Source: Corylus avellana (Eukaryota; Streptophyta; Magnoliopsida; Fagales; Betulaceae). Taken from it: a DNA stretch of 64,000 bases. The position numbers and the translations under genes are program-made. Of the stretch, positions 11,384 to 21,750 are shown in pieces. Numbering within the stretch: the stretch's first letter is position 1; every line of letters starts with the position of its first letter. The stretch is from assembly GCF_901000735.1 (NCBI RefSeq), contig NC_081546.1, forward strand, positions 19,405,220 through 19,469,219. Reading direction: 5' to 3'. The notes beneath the pieces were generated by a model. That model searched no databases. It saw nothing but the letters and a program-made list of their open reading frames with translations, and was not told the origin of the DNA.

Positions 11384-12425
11384 ATTCCGTCGGTCCAAAC
11401 GTCAAAACACATGTCGTGGCCTATTTTGCTTTCGCGCACAGATTCCTAAGGAGATTTTTCATCTTGGCCAATGGTGAAACTTCAAACTCTCATTTCTATC
11501 CACAAGAGTTTTTATTTTTTAATGATTAATGCAGCATATTATATTTTTAATTCATAATTTTTTAAACAATAATTAATCTAAAATTGGTTTAAAATATAAT
11601 TTCTAGTATTACTTATTTTAATATTATAAAATTAGCTTAATTTGTTAAAATTTTTATTTTTGAACTTTTATTTTCTGATCTCAAAACAAAAACAATAACT
11701 ATCAATCCAAAACACAAAACACTTCAAATTATTTTTAGGTTTATGTCAAATATGACACTTTTTCAACCCCAAAAAAAAGAGTTAATTACTTTTTTAGTAT
11801 CTAGATTTTTACTTCTTTTTTTATTTTATTTATTTTTATTTTTTTTCCACTTAAGTTTTAATTCGTATCACAGATGATACTTGACTAATGGGTAAATACC
11901 AATTTAGTACTTTCGTCACTATTTCGTCAGCCAAATTAACGAATTTCTATGGGAGTGGTTTCGGCCACCTCTACGCCCCATCTGGGGGTGGTCGAACCAC
12001 TTTTAAGACCCTTGGGGGTGGTTCGGCCACCCCAAATGGCCAAAAAAGGGTGGCCAGAACCACCCCTAAAGGCATTGGGGTTGGTGGCTGGGAGTGGTCA
12101 AACCACCCCACCGTATTGCAGTCTATTAGCTTGGCTGAATGAATAGTGATGAAGGTACTAAACTAATATTTATCCATAAGTAAGGTACTATTAGTAATAC
12201 AAATAAAAACTTAGGTAGAAAAAAATAAAAAAGTAAAAATCTAAGTACTAAAAAGGTAATTAAAAAAAAAAAGAAAATTCCAAAATACATTTACAAGCAT
12301 GCCCACAGAATGTAACCGAACCCTACAGCTATGTTTGGCAAGAGCCAACTGTAACTGGAATGGCACTGTTCCAGCTACAGTGCCAACTGACACGTGGCAG
12401 CAGAAATTATTTTTTTATCTTAATT
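11384..12425. repeat. Long direct repeat, copy B (matches 1-1042)
   Basis: This is the second copy of the 1,042-bp repeat described at the window start, in the same orientation and downstream of DSS1. It holds the same MITE at 11783-12262 and the left arm of the MITE at 12333. Its left border (11384) is set only by the window edge limiting copy A. Confidence 0.9.
11783..12262. mobile_element. MITE with long inverted arms and GGTGGCC core (copy B)
   Basis: This copy appears identical to the element at 400-879, including the GC-rich hairpin core at 11953-12113. See that entry for the arm structure. Confidence 0.75.
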
Positions 12426-12618
12426 TTTGTGAAATCAGGCTGGAGAACGCTGGTGGTATCGGATCCACCGGTTTCTCCCCCTTTTTTTTTTTATTTTTTT
12501 TTATTTTTTTTATTTTTAATATTTTGATTTAAAAAAAAAAAAAATCAATTTCTGCTGCCACGTGTCAGTTGACACTGTAGCTGAAACAGTGCAATGCGGG
12601 ACTCTTCCCTTGCCAAAC
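12333..12618. mobile_element. Complete short MITE, 286 bp
   Basis: The terminal repeats gtttggcaag and cttgccaaac extend inward to ctgacacgtggcagcagaaa and its inverse tttctgctgccacgtgtcag. Part of the left arm has been replaced by a short unrelated segment (12424-12440). The core (12440-12480) is a ggagaacgctgg / ccaccggtttctcc hairpin. The target duplication is unclear. 12619-12858 holds nothing I recognise. Confidence 0.7.
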
Positions 12619-13096
12619 ATTGCTTACAAAATCCAATCAAACACCAATTGTAAGCCGGCCTAGAGATTTTAAATTGTCAAACATGAAAATAATAGTGATA
12701 TGATTGATTCAATTGTTTGTTTAAAGTCTCAGAAACTCATAATGACAAGAGTGGATTGAATTTGAAGTCTATGGATCTTCTGTCCCTTTTACTTCACATA
12801 TCGGCATTTCCCACCTGTCAATATAGTAAGATTATTTTTGTTTCTGCCGCTACCGATAAAGTCAAAAAGATTGTGAGTGAAGTAGTGAAAAAACCCAATT
12901 GAGTTTTTTTCTTAATGTTTAATTGTCACAGCCTCAGGAAGATTACTAAGTCTTAATGTTTACTTGTCAAACAATTCATTAAAAAGAAGGGTCAAACAAT
13001 TATAGTTTGTCAAATTTTAAAAATTAAGTTTTGACAATGTGGAAGAGTCAATAACGTAGAAATCTCGTAGCGTGAAAGAAAATTTAGAAATGAATA

Positions 13097-13381
13097 TGTT
13101 AAAGTAATGATTAAGTGATTAAATTTATCTCTTTCTATATATCAGCTTAAATTTTTTGGACAATGGTAATTTAACATGGTATCAGAGCCAAAGGTCGTGG
13201 GATCGAACATTGACTCCGTCAAATCACTTTCCATTTAAATTAAATATTTCATATGTTAGGCCTCACCTATTAAAAGGAAGTTTGAGCCCACACGTAAGGG
13301 TAAGTGTTAAAGTAATTATTAAGTGATTAAATTTATTTCTTCCTATCAGCTTAACCTTTTGGGACAACGATTAATTTAACA
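13097..13381 (+). mobile_element. TRIM (miniature LTR retrotransposon), copy 1
   Basis: An 80-bp LTR (13097-13176, TGTTAAAG...TTTAACA) is followed at once by tggtatcagagcc, the primer-binding site complementary to initiator tRNA-Met. An internal region of about 128 bases has no coding capacity. It ends in a purine-rich tract before the second LTR (13305-13381). TG...CA ends, PBS position and size fit terminal-repeat retrotransposons in miniature. No convincing 5-bp target duplication is left. Confidence 0.75.
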
Positions 13382-13671
13382 AATTAAAAACGGAAAAGAA
13401 GAGAAACTAGTGATTTTCATATATATATATATATAAGTCAAAAAGATTGTAAGTGAAATAGTGAAAAAACCCAATTGAGTTTTTTCTTAATGTTTAATTG
13501 TCACAGCTTCAGGAGGATTACTAAGTCTTAATGTTTAATTGTCAAACAATTCATTAAAAAGAAGGGTCAAACAATTATAGTTTGTCAAACTTTAAAAATT
13601 AAGCTTTGAAAATGTGGAAGAGTCAAGAACGTAGAAATCTCGTAGCAGAAAAGAAAATTTAGAAATGATTA

Positions 13672-13952
13672 TGTTAAAGTAATGATTAAGTAATTAAATT
13701 TATCTCTTCCTATCAGCTTAAGCTTTTGGGACAACGGTAATTTAATATGGTATCAGAACCAAAGGTCGTGGGATTGAACATTGACTCCGTCAAATCACCT
13801 TCCATTTAAATTAAATATTCCACGTGTTGGGCCTCACTTATTAAAAGGGAATTTGAACCCACACATGAGGGAGATTGTTAAAGTAATTATTAAATGATTA
13901 AATTTATCTTTTCTTATCAGCTTAACATTTTGGGACAATGATTAATTTAACA
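13672..13952 (+). mobile_element. TRIM (miniature LTR retrotransposon), copy 2
   Basis: It has the same structure as the copy at 13097: LTRs 13672-13747 and 13876-13952, a PBS-like tggtatcagaacc at 13748, and a polypurine-like tgagggagat just before the second LTR. It arose by the surrounding 576-bp tandem duplication rather than by a second insertion (inference from the shared flanks). Confidence 0.75.
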
Positions 13953-14016
13953 TATTAAAAACGAAAAAGAAGAGAAACTAGTGATTTTCATTAGATGATA
14001 TATATATATATATATA

Positions 14017-14989
14017 TTCCTCCTCATTCATGGGCAAGCTACATGTGAATTACTTTTCAACACCAAATTGAAAAGTAATTTTAAACATTTTCAAGATTGA
14101 GAAATTGATCAGAATTGGGCTAGTTTGGTAAACAATTTAGAAGGTATTTTTGTGTGTGTGTGTGTGCTTTTTTTAAATTAAGGTTAAATATTTTTTTAGT
14201 ACCTAAGTTTTAAGGCATTTATTTTTTCATACCAAGGTTTCATTTTGTTTAATTTTGGTATTCCGGGCTTAACCTCTATGAGCCACTGTTTTTTTTTTTT
14301 TTTTTTGACATGTCCGCACAAGAGGCACCTTGAATATTTCTCTCTTATTCTTACACTTTCTGGCGTGTCTTTTAAAATTTTTGTTGAATTTAAGACAAAT
14401 CACTATTAAATGATCATTTTAAAAATCATATGAAAAAAAATGTGGAAATGAGAATATGAAAGTAAAAGTATGCATAACATTTGGGGAAGTAAGCATGTGA
14501 AGGCAACAAGAAATTGAACAACGTCCATAAAATATAGTAAATTGCAAAAGAGCAAGGCAAGTAATCTTGAAACTCTCGTACTTTAGAGGATATTGGGCCT
14601 TAATTCGACTCATTGTTTACGGCCTTCAAAGTATGCAAGTCCATTAAATTGGGCCTAAATTATTTTTAATTAACTCATAGATCATAACTTGAAAAATATA
14701 TCCTGTTAAAATTTTATTTTTTAGAAATAAAAACCTGGGGCTTGGCAGTATATTTTATTATACTGCATACTTGAAAAAGTATATTTTATTATATATTTGA
14801 GGCATAGGCAGTAATTATAGGGTACGAAATTTATACTATATGCAATATCTTGATTCAAGGTTTTAAAAAGGGAAAAGGTTCAACATAAAATTATAAGGAA
14901 AAAAAAAAAACATATATGCAATGTACAAATACATTATGTATTTACAAAAATATTTACGGATAGATAGTAAGAGTAATGCTAAGTCCTCC
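14017..14989. other. Non-coding region with a MITE half
   Basis: 14175-14290 (ggttaaatatttttttagta...) resembles the left arm of the MITE family at 400-879 and runs into a poly(T) tract; no right arm is seen. The remainder is AT-rich with a TG microsatellite at 14151-14166. I see no gene. Confidence 0.4.
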
Positions 14990-16198
14990 CTAGGGTTCTC
15001 TATGAGATATAGCTAGCGGTGAGGGGAAACCTCCTACCGGTTTTTGGCAATGGAGGGTTTGGTTTGCAGTGCTTTTAGATCGCGGAAGAAGATGACTGAA
15101 CAAATAGAGAAACTATGTGGGAAGATCTCTCTCTTGGAGGGAGAACAAACGGGTATTTCTATAACAGAAGGGGAAATTGAGGAAGCTAGGGATGGGGAGG
15201 TTGATGTTCGATAGGCAGGCTATGGATGGGCAAGACGGCAAACAACGAAGCTTTTAAAGCTGTCCTCTCCCGTATCTGGCGTACAATTGGAGGAGTAAAA
15301 TTCAAAGAATTAAACGACAATGTGTGGTTGTTTGAGTTTGACGACGAAGATGATATGAAGAGGGTGCTAGACGGAAGGCCTTGGTTTTTCGATAGGTAAA
15401 TTTTAGTCATAAACAAGTTTGATGGGAGCATTCCTCCGTCACAGATGGATTTCTTGCATTCACCTTTTGGGGTTTAAGTACACGATATGCCGTTGTTATG
15501 CATGACCAAAGGGGTGGGTACCAAGATTGGAATGTCAATGGGGAGTTTGAAGGAAGTGGATGTCGCGGGAGACGGGATCGGTTGGGGGCGTTACTTAAGG
15601 ATTCGGGTAGTGATTGATATGGCTTAGCCTCTCAAGTGTGGTCGGGCGCTAAATGTCATGGGGAAATCTTGCTGGGTAACCTTCAAGTATGAAAAACTTC
15701 TATTGTTTTGCTTTACTTGTGGACGAGTGGTGCATGGAGATAAAGACTGTCCTATTCGACGAGATGCAAGAGCAAAGTCAGATGATGAAGTGAAGCAATG
15801 GGGAACGTGGACTAGGGCGGAGGACCCAAGAAAAAGGGGTAACGACGGTAGATATAATAACTGGTCGGATGACAAGAGTAAACCTAGGACAGTGGAGGAG
15901 AGTGATGATGACGGCGGTGAACGTGTTCACTCAAGTCTAAATATGTCAAGGGCCGGAATTTCTGGAAACCCTAGAAGTTTATCCAATCAGAGGTGAGGGA
16001 CTAGAAGCGAAACTTCGGGTGATTTAAAATATGATGATGACAGGGGTGCGAAGAAAAAGGGAACGGAAGTTACGGGAGAATCTGCTTCTGGGGCGAAATT
16101 TGCGTCAGATATGGGTTTTAATGGGGAAGTATCTTCGAATGTTGTTGAGCTGGAGCAAGGTGGAAGCAGTGATGAAAACGTAAAGATGGTTCTAGCAA

Positions 16199-17411
16199 CA
16201 CTACAAAAAACACATTTTTTGCTGACCCATGGTTACTGACGTGTCGGACGACCTGACACGTCAGTAAATCTTGCTGACGGGGCTTTCCTGACGTGTTTCG
16301 GTCGTGAAGAATGTGGGTGTCAGGAAATCGGAATTCCTGACGTGTCGAAATTGACACGTCAGGAATTACTGACGTGCTGAATTTTCACACGTGAGTAAAT
16401 CTTCTGACTTGTCAAAATTGACACGTCAGGAAATTCCTCACGTGTCAAAAACTGACACGTCAAGAAATTACTGACGTGTCAATTTTTGACACGTCAATAA
16501 TTTCCTGACGTGTCAATTTTTGACACGTCAAGAATTTCCTGACGTGTCAAAATTGACACGTCAGTAATTTCCTGACGTGTCAGTTTTGACACGTCAGTAA
16601 TTTGGTTCAAAACGAACCAAATTTGCCGACGTGTCAAAAATTGACACGTCAGTAATTACTGACGTGTCAATTTTTGACACGTCGGCAAATTTGGTTCGTT
16701 TTGAACCAGATTTTTTCCTTCCCCCCTATATTTTTTGTGATTTTTTTCAGGACTATACCCGAATTTTGTGTTACGGTTCACCTGATATTCAATCTATCCA
16801 TCAAAACCATGCAAATAATATACAATTTTTCCATCAAATAACATACATCATATCCATTAACATCAATCACAAACTACCCATCAAAACTAACTTCAACACA
16901 CCATAATAACACAAATAACATAATATATATACACCAATCACAAATATATATATAAACTNNNNNNNNNNNNNNNNNNNNNNNNNNNNNNNNNNNNNNNNNN
17001 NNNNNNNNNNNNNNNNNNNNNNNNNNNNNNNNNNNNNNNNNNNNNNNNNNNNNNNNNNCAATTCTTGACGTGTCATTTTGACACGTCAACAATTGCTGAC
17101 GTGTCAATTTGACACGTCAAGATTTATTGACGTGTCAGTATTTGACACGTCAGTAAATAATCAGCCAATTATTTATTAATTTTAAAATGATGTCACATTT
17201 AAATTTGGTTCAAATTTACTGACGTGCCAAAGTGACACGTCAGTAAATACTGACGTGTTGTTTTCAACACGTCAGTAAATATTGACGTGTACCTTTTAAC
17301 ACGTCAGTAAATAATTTATTGACGTGCTACTTTTAACACGTCAGCATTTACTGACGTGCCAAAAAAATGTTACTGTTTGACACGTGAAGAAATGAGCTTT
17401 TTTTTGTAGTG
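16199..17411. mobile_element. Non-autonomous CACTA (En/Spm) element
   Basis: Termini CACTACAAAAAA and TTTTTTGTAGTG are perfect CACTA ends, flanked by the 3-bp target duplication CAA (16196-16198 and 17412-17414). The interior is packed with GACGTGTC and its complement GACACGTC (about 25 exact copies that I can count), arranged as facing pairs around AATTTT or AAAATT spacers, i.e. serial short hairpins. These are in the position of the subterminal repeats bound by CACTA transposases (family knowledge). There is no transposase frame; a 100-N gap removes part of the middle. It is inserted in LINE ORF1. Confidence 0.93.
16959..17058. other. Assembly gap (100 N)
   Basis: A run of exactly 100 N lies inside the CACTA element, so its true length is unknown. 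Frames through it should be ignored. Confidence 0.99.
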
Positions 17412-17536
17412 CAAAAGGAGGGGAGCATACAGAGGGCTTTCAATCGGGCTGTGATCTCAATAAGAATATGGGGAAGGAAAAGGTGGGCTTAGAGGAGACA
17501 AGAGGCCCAGCTATGCCTATGGATCTGTGTACACAC

Positions 17537-18239
17537 TGTTAGGAAATTAATCATATTTCCCGAGACTCGTGAGATGCGAAAAATTAAGAAGAATGCGGAA
17601 TAACAAAGATTAGGCAATCAACACACGATACCAAGATTTAAGTGGTTCGGCTTTACAAGCCTACATCCACTAGCAAAGACGACCCGAAAAATATTCACTA
17701 TCAAAAGATGGAATACAAAAATAGTAGAGAGAAAATCATTCAGATCCCAAAACCCAAATACACCAAAATCTCACTATCACAGGAGATAGATTATTCTCAA
17801 AATAGAATACAAAAGACAGATGTACAAACTCTTCTTTTGCTGGAATAGATGGCGGTTGATCTTTATTTTCTTCTCTCACTTTGCAGCACCTTTTCTTCTA
17901 ATCACTTGTTTTTGGCTCCCCCAAAAACACCAAGAAGAAAACACCACACTTGGCTTTTCTAATTCCCTTGTGCAGCACCCCCTTGTGCTTGCTGCCCTTG
18001 TACTCTCCTGATATCCCTCTCTCACGTTTTGTCCCACACTCCTTTGGTGCTTCATGTTTTTGACACACATAAATTCACCTTGTGCTTTGTTCCTTATATA
18101 GAAGCTTAAGGTCGGCTACCTCTCCTTTTACATCTTGGTCTAGGACTCCTACTATAAGTCAAACAAGGACTCCAAAACCCACATGTAAAGGAGCAAACTG
18201 GTGGTCCCACACATGGGTTTAAAGGCACCTTCTTTAACA
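17537..18239 (-). repeat. Copia 3' LTR
   Basis: 703 bp with TG...CA ends. A TATA-like box on the minus strand (ctatataag) lies at 18093-18101. Relative to its partner it has a short extra segment near 17965-18010 (gcagcacccccttgtgcttg). Confidence 0.9.
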
Positions 18240-18440
18240 ATTTCCACCTTGACTTGAAACCCATCATGTCCACCAAAAATGAATCTCCTCTCAGTGTGCC
18301 TCCGCGCATTGCTCGAAGGAAAATCATAATCTACAAGTACCACTCAAGTCCAAGTGCCTCTTGAACTTGAGCATAGGACCTTGTTTAAGCATATTTCCAT
18401 GCTTTCCAACCAGTCCCGTTGACCATACCGCTTTCTCTGA

Positions 18441-19131
18441 TTACTCTTTCTTTCTATAGACCCATCTGTACTCTTTAGCCTTTTTTTCCTTGGGTAATTC
18501 TACCGATCCCCAAGCTTTACCTCTCGGTAGTGACTCCACCTCTTTGGGCATACCATCCTGAATAGACGATGGATCTTCACTACTAGCTGTCAGAGCAAAA
18601 GAAGCCATATCCTCAAAGCCATACCTCTCTAATGCCTTTTGATCACGTTTCTCTTTGCCTCTTGCTAAAGAATAACACTCTTCCCGGTGCTGTAAGTCTC
18701 TTGAAAGCTCTTCGTCATCACATTCATCCATGAGTGAACGTTGTTCATCAACCTCCACCTCCACGAATTGTTTCTCTTTGTGAACTGTACTTTCAGAAAG
18801 CTCATCTAAGTTAACAAACTCAGACTTCTCCAGTTCTTGCTCTGTAACTTCAGGTTTTGCACTTGACCCATCCTTGTACATAGCACACTCACTAAAAGTC
18901 ACATTCTGACTTCTAATGATCTCCCGATTTTGATCATTCTAAAATCGATAACCAAAGGCATTATCCCCATATCCAATGAAGAAAAACTTTCTAGACTTAG
19001 CATCTAGCTTACTTTGAGTATCAAACTTATCATGGACATACGAAGCACAACCAAAAACTTTTAGATGTGAAAGATTTACCTCTTTTCCACTTTAGACTTC
19101 TTCTGGTAGTCTATGGCTCAGGGGAATGGAA
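18441..19131 (-). pseudogene. Copia integrase C-terminal region and linker
   Basis: Reading the minus strand from 19131 downward, the integrase C-terminal core continues (HLKVFGCASYVH, FFFIGYGDNAFGYRF), then an acidic linker region of about 150 residues in an open stretch (18902-18441) ending EYRWVYRKKE. In complete Copia elements the reverse transcriptase begins close after such a linker. Here the sequence goes to the polypurine tract within about 200 bases, so RT and RNase H have been lost. The open stretch is well preserved considering the decay elsewhere. Confidence 0.7.
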
Positions 19132-19136
19132 GACCC

Positions 19137-20433
19137 TGATAAGCGTCGAATGTTGCACATTCAAGCCCCTTAATTTGCATATGTTAATTCCTTAGCATTG
19201 TTATTTGTTTGAATTTGTTTTGTTTTGTGTTTTCAGGTGTTGAATAAAGATACAAGAAAATCATTGATTTTGGGCTCAAAATGCAGTTTATTTTAGCGGA
19301 TTCACTGTAGCAATTTTACTGTAGCAGAGTTACTGTAGCTACAGTGCGCTTGAGCGCACACGCGCGGTAAAGGCAAAAAGGAGTCCGAAATTGATAAGGA
19401 AAGTTTTTCTAGGTCTCTCAATCTGACTGGGAGACTGAATTACGATTTTTCCGAGATTTCTAGGGTTTTTAGGGTTATCCTAATCCCTATAAATAGGCCT
19501 ATAAGCATTGTAAACACACACCGCTTTCTAAAGTTTAAATTTCAGTAAATTGTCTGTGAAGCTTAGAAGATCATGAGGGCTAAACCCCTTCGTGGGGTGT
19601 TGATGTAACCCAATCCAAGCACAATGGTTTGATTGTATTTAATTTCTAGATTTTCAATTTATGCATGTTGATTGTATAACTATGAGGATTGCTACAATTG
19701 ATTTTTGTTCTTCATATTAAATGCAATTGTTCTTAAATTTCAAAATCAATATTTGTGAAATTCTTCTCTTGTCTTAGAGAGTATTTTACTTTTATTAATC
19801 TCAAATCATTCTTATTTTCTGTGATTATGAGGATGATGGTTATACAATGGGTTTAATTGACATATGATCAATAGGATTTGATAGGCCATGCCTAGGGAAG
19901 ACGGATTGTACTACACCCTAGTTTAATGTAATTTAGGTAGAGAGTCCGTGCTAACCGAAGATGGGTTACACTTATTCATTGATTGTATGTATCCTGTTAA
20001 AGAATTTGATAATTTATACCTAGGGAAGACAGGTCGTACCGCATCTTAGTAGTTAGGTGGACGATCCGTGCCAACTGAAAATAGATTATGCTTATTCTTT
20101 AATAAGGTAGTTTCTTGTTTATTTATAATATACATAGAATGAATTTATGAGATTAATTATGATTAACCATTGTTGTGCAGATAGAGGTGAAGTCAATACC
20201 CTACACTCTCTCTTATTTTAAATCTCTTTTATTTTCATGCACTTTAAGTTTTAAAGAAAATCAAATCAATTCTCTTTTTAATTAAGTTAATTTTAATCTT
20301 TCGAATTTTGATAATAAAACCCTTGCAGTCCTTGAGGTTCGACACCCTCAATATAGCCCTATCCTACGAGATTCGTCCTATTGCAAGTGGTAATTTTATA
20401 ATTGATATTTTTGGTCACAAAAATACCACATCA
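19137..20433 (+). repeat. Solo LTR, Athila-type Gypsy (same family as 51841-63033)
   Basis: 1,297 bp, TGATAAGCG...CCACATCA, flanked by the 5-bp target duplication GACCC (19132-19136 and 20434-20438). It is the reverse-complement match of the LTRs at 51841-53111 and 61759-63033, so here it lies in plus orientation. TATA box ccctataaatagg is at 19485-19497, with a short gcgcttgagcgcac motif upstream at 19346-19370. It interrupts the Copia integrase. A solo LTR results from recombination between two LTRs of one element. Confidence 0.95.
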
Positions 20434-20438
20434 GACCC

Positions 20439-21745
20439 CCTATTTATCAGGTATGCAGCAGTGCTCACTACATCAGTCCAAAAAGTCTTTGGTAACCCAG
20501 CATGCAATCTCATACTCCTAGCACGCTTTTGAGAGTCCTGTTCATGCACTCAGCCACGCCATTCTGCTGCGGCATTTTCGGGATGATTTTCTCTATTTTG
20601 ATCCCATTCACTATATAGAACTATTTAAACCTCTCATCTTCGTATTTTCCTCCATTGTCTGATCTCAAACACTTGAGCTTCAAGCCCGTTTCAATCTCAG
20701 CCATGGTCTTCCATTTCTTAAAAGTCTCAAATACATCAGATTTACTTTTCAAGAAATAAACCCATACCTTCCTGCTTGAGTCAGCAATAAATGTGATGTA
20801 ATATCGTGAGCCTCCAAGCGATGCCATTGGTGCGGGACCCCACAAATTCGTGTGTACCAGCTCTAGCTTTCCAAGCTTAGGTGCTTTGTCAACTTTCATG
20901 AAACTCACCTCCTTCCGCTTCCCTAGGATGCAGCCTTCACACAAATCCGACTAAACTAACTTCAACTCCGGTAGTTTCCTCTTTGACATAAGTACCTTCA
21001 TCCCTTTCTCGCTCATGTGCCCAGGCCTTGGGTGCCATAGTTTTGAGTCAGCACCCGCATTTGCAACAACAGCTGTATCCTTGCTGTTCGTGGTCACATA
21101 GAGAGTACATGTCTTATGACCACGAACCAAAATCTTGGCTCCCTTGCTGACCTTCCACTTTCCACCGTGGAAATGAATTGAATGCCTTTCTTCATCAAGG
21201 TATCCTACTGAAATCAAGTTCTTCTTCAGCTCTGGAACATGCTTGACCTTCTATAACTTCCATACCGAGTCACTGTGAACTCTAATGCGAACATCACCCA
21301 TGCCCACAATATCCAGTGCCAATCCATCAGGCAAATACACATCCCAAAATCTCCTCCAACATAGTTCTCGAGAATTTCATAGATCCCTATCATATGGAAA
21401 GATACTCCTGAGTCTAAGACCCAAGAATCAAGGGGATTATCAACAGAGAGAAGTAGGGCATCAGATACTTCTTTTGTCACTACGTTTACATAATCATTCT
21501 TAGTCTCCTTCTACAGTTCCCTACAATTCTTCTTGTAGTGGCAGTCTTTGTCACGGTTCCAACACTCAGATTGTTGTCCGAATCTGGATTTCCTTCTTCA
21601 TTTTCTGGAATTTGATTTGCCTTGACCAGAGTTTCTGTCTTGTCCTCTGCCCCGAGTCTCGAGGTTTAAAGCAGCACCAGAACAAGAGGCTTCACTCGTA
21701 TCTCTTCTGCGAACCTTTTCACTGAGAATCAAATCCCTGATATCT
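20439..21745 (-). pseudogene. Copia zinc knuckle, protease, pre-integrase and integrase core
   Basis: On the minus strand: a degenerate CCHC knuckle (CWNRDKDCHYKKNC, near 21540), protease with WVLDSGVSFH (near 21405-21435; normally DSGAS), the GAG-pre-integrase motif LWHPRPGHMSEKG (near 21020-21055), and the integrase core with CEGCILGKRKEVSF (zinc-binding end), then LRSDNGGKYED (near 20630-20660). It ends with RSMRLHAGLPKTFW before the solo LTR. Internal stops at several places show it is inactive. The enzyme set would process Gag and insert the cDNA. Confidence 0.85.
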
Positions 21746-21750
21746 TCATA

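Larger units (their letters stand above)
12859..14016. repeat. Tandem duplication, two units of 576 bp, each with a TRIM
   Basis: Units begin at 12859 and 13435 with aagtcaaaaagattgt and remain alignable to the AT microsatellites that end each of them (about 13423 and 13998). Divergence by eye is several percent, so this duplication is older than the 240-bp and 370-bp ones. Each unit contains one miniature LTR element (13097-13381 and 13672-13952). Confidence 0.82.

Noticed and set aside
13177..13240. tggtatcagagcc...gggatcgaac read as a tRNA or SINE head
   Set aside because: Its position right after an 80-bp LTR and the matching second LTR make it a primer-binding site of a TRIM.
16238..17390. 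The GACGTGTC/GACACGTC series as a CRISPR-like array
   Set aside because: It is in a plant CACTA element with perfect termini and TSD; units are inverted, not direct, and there are no unique spacers.
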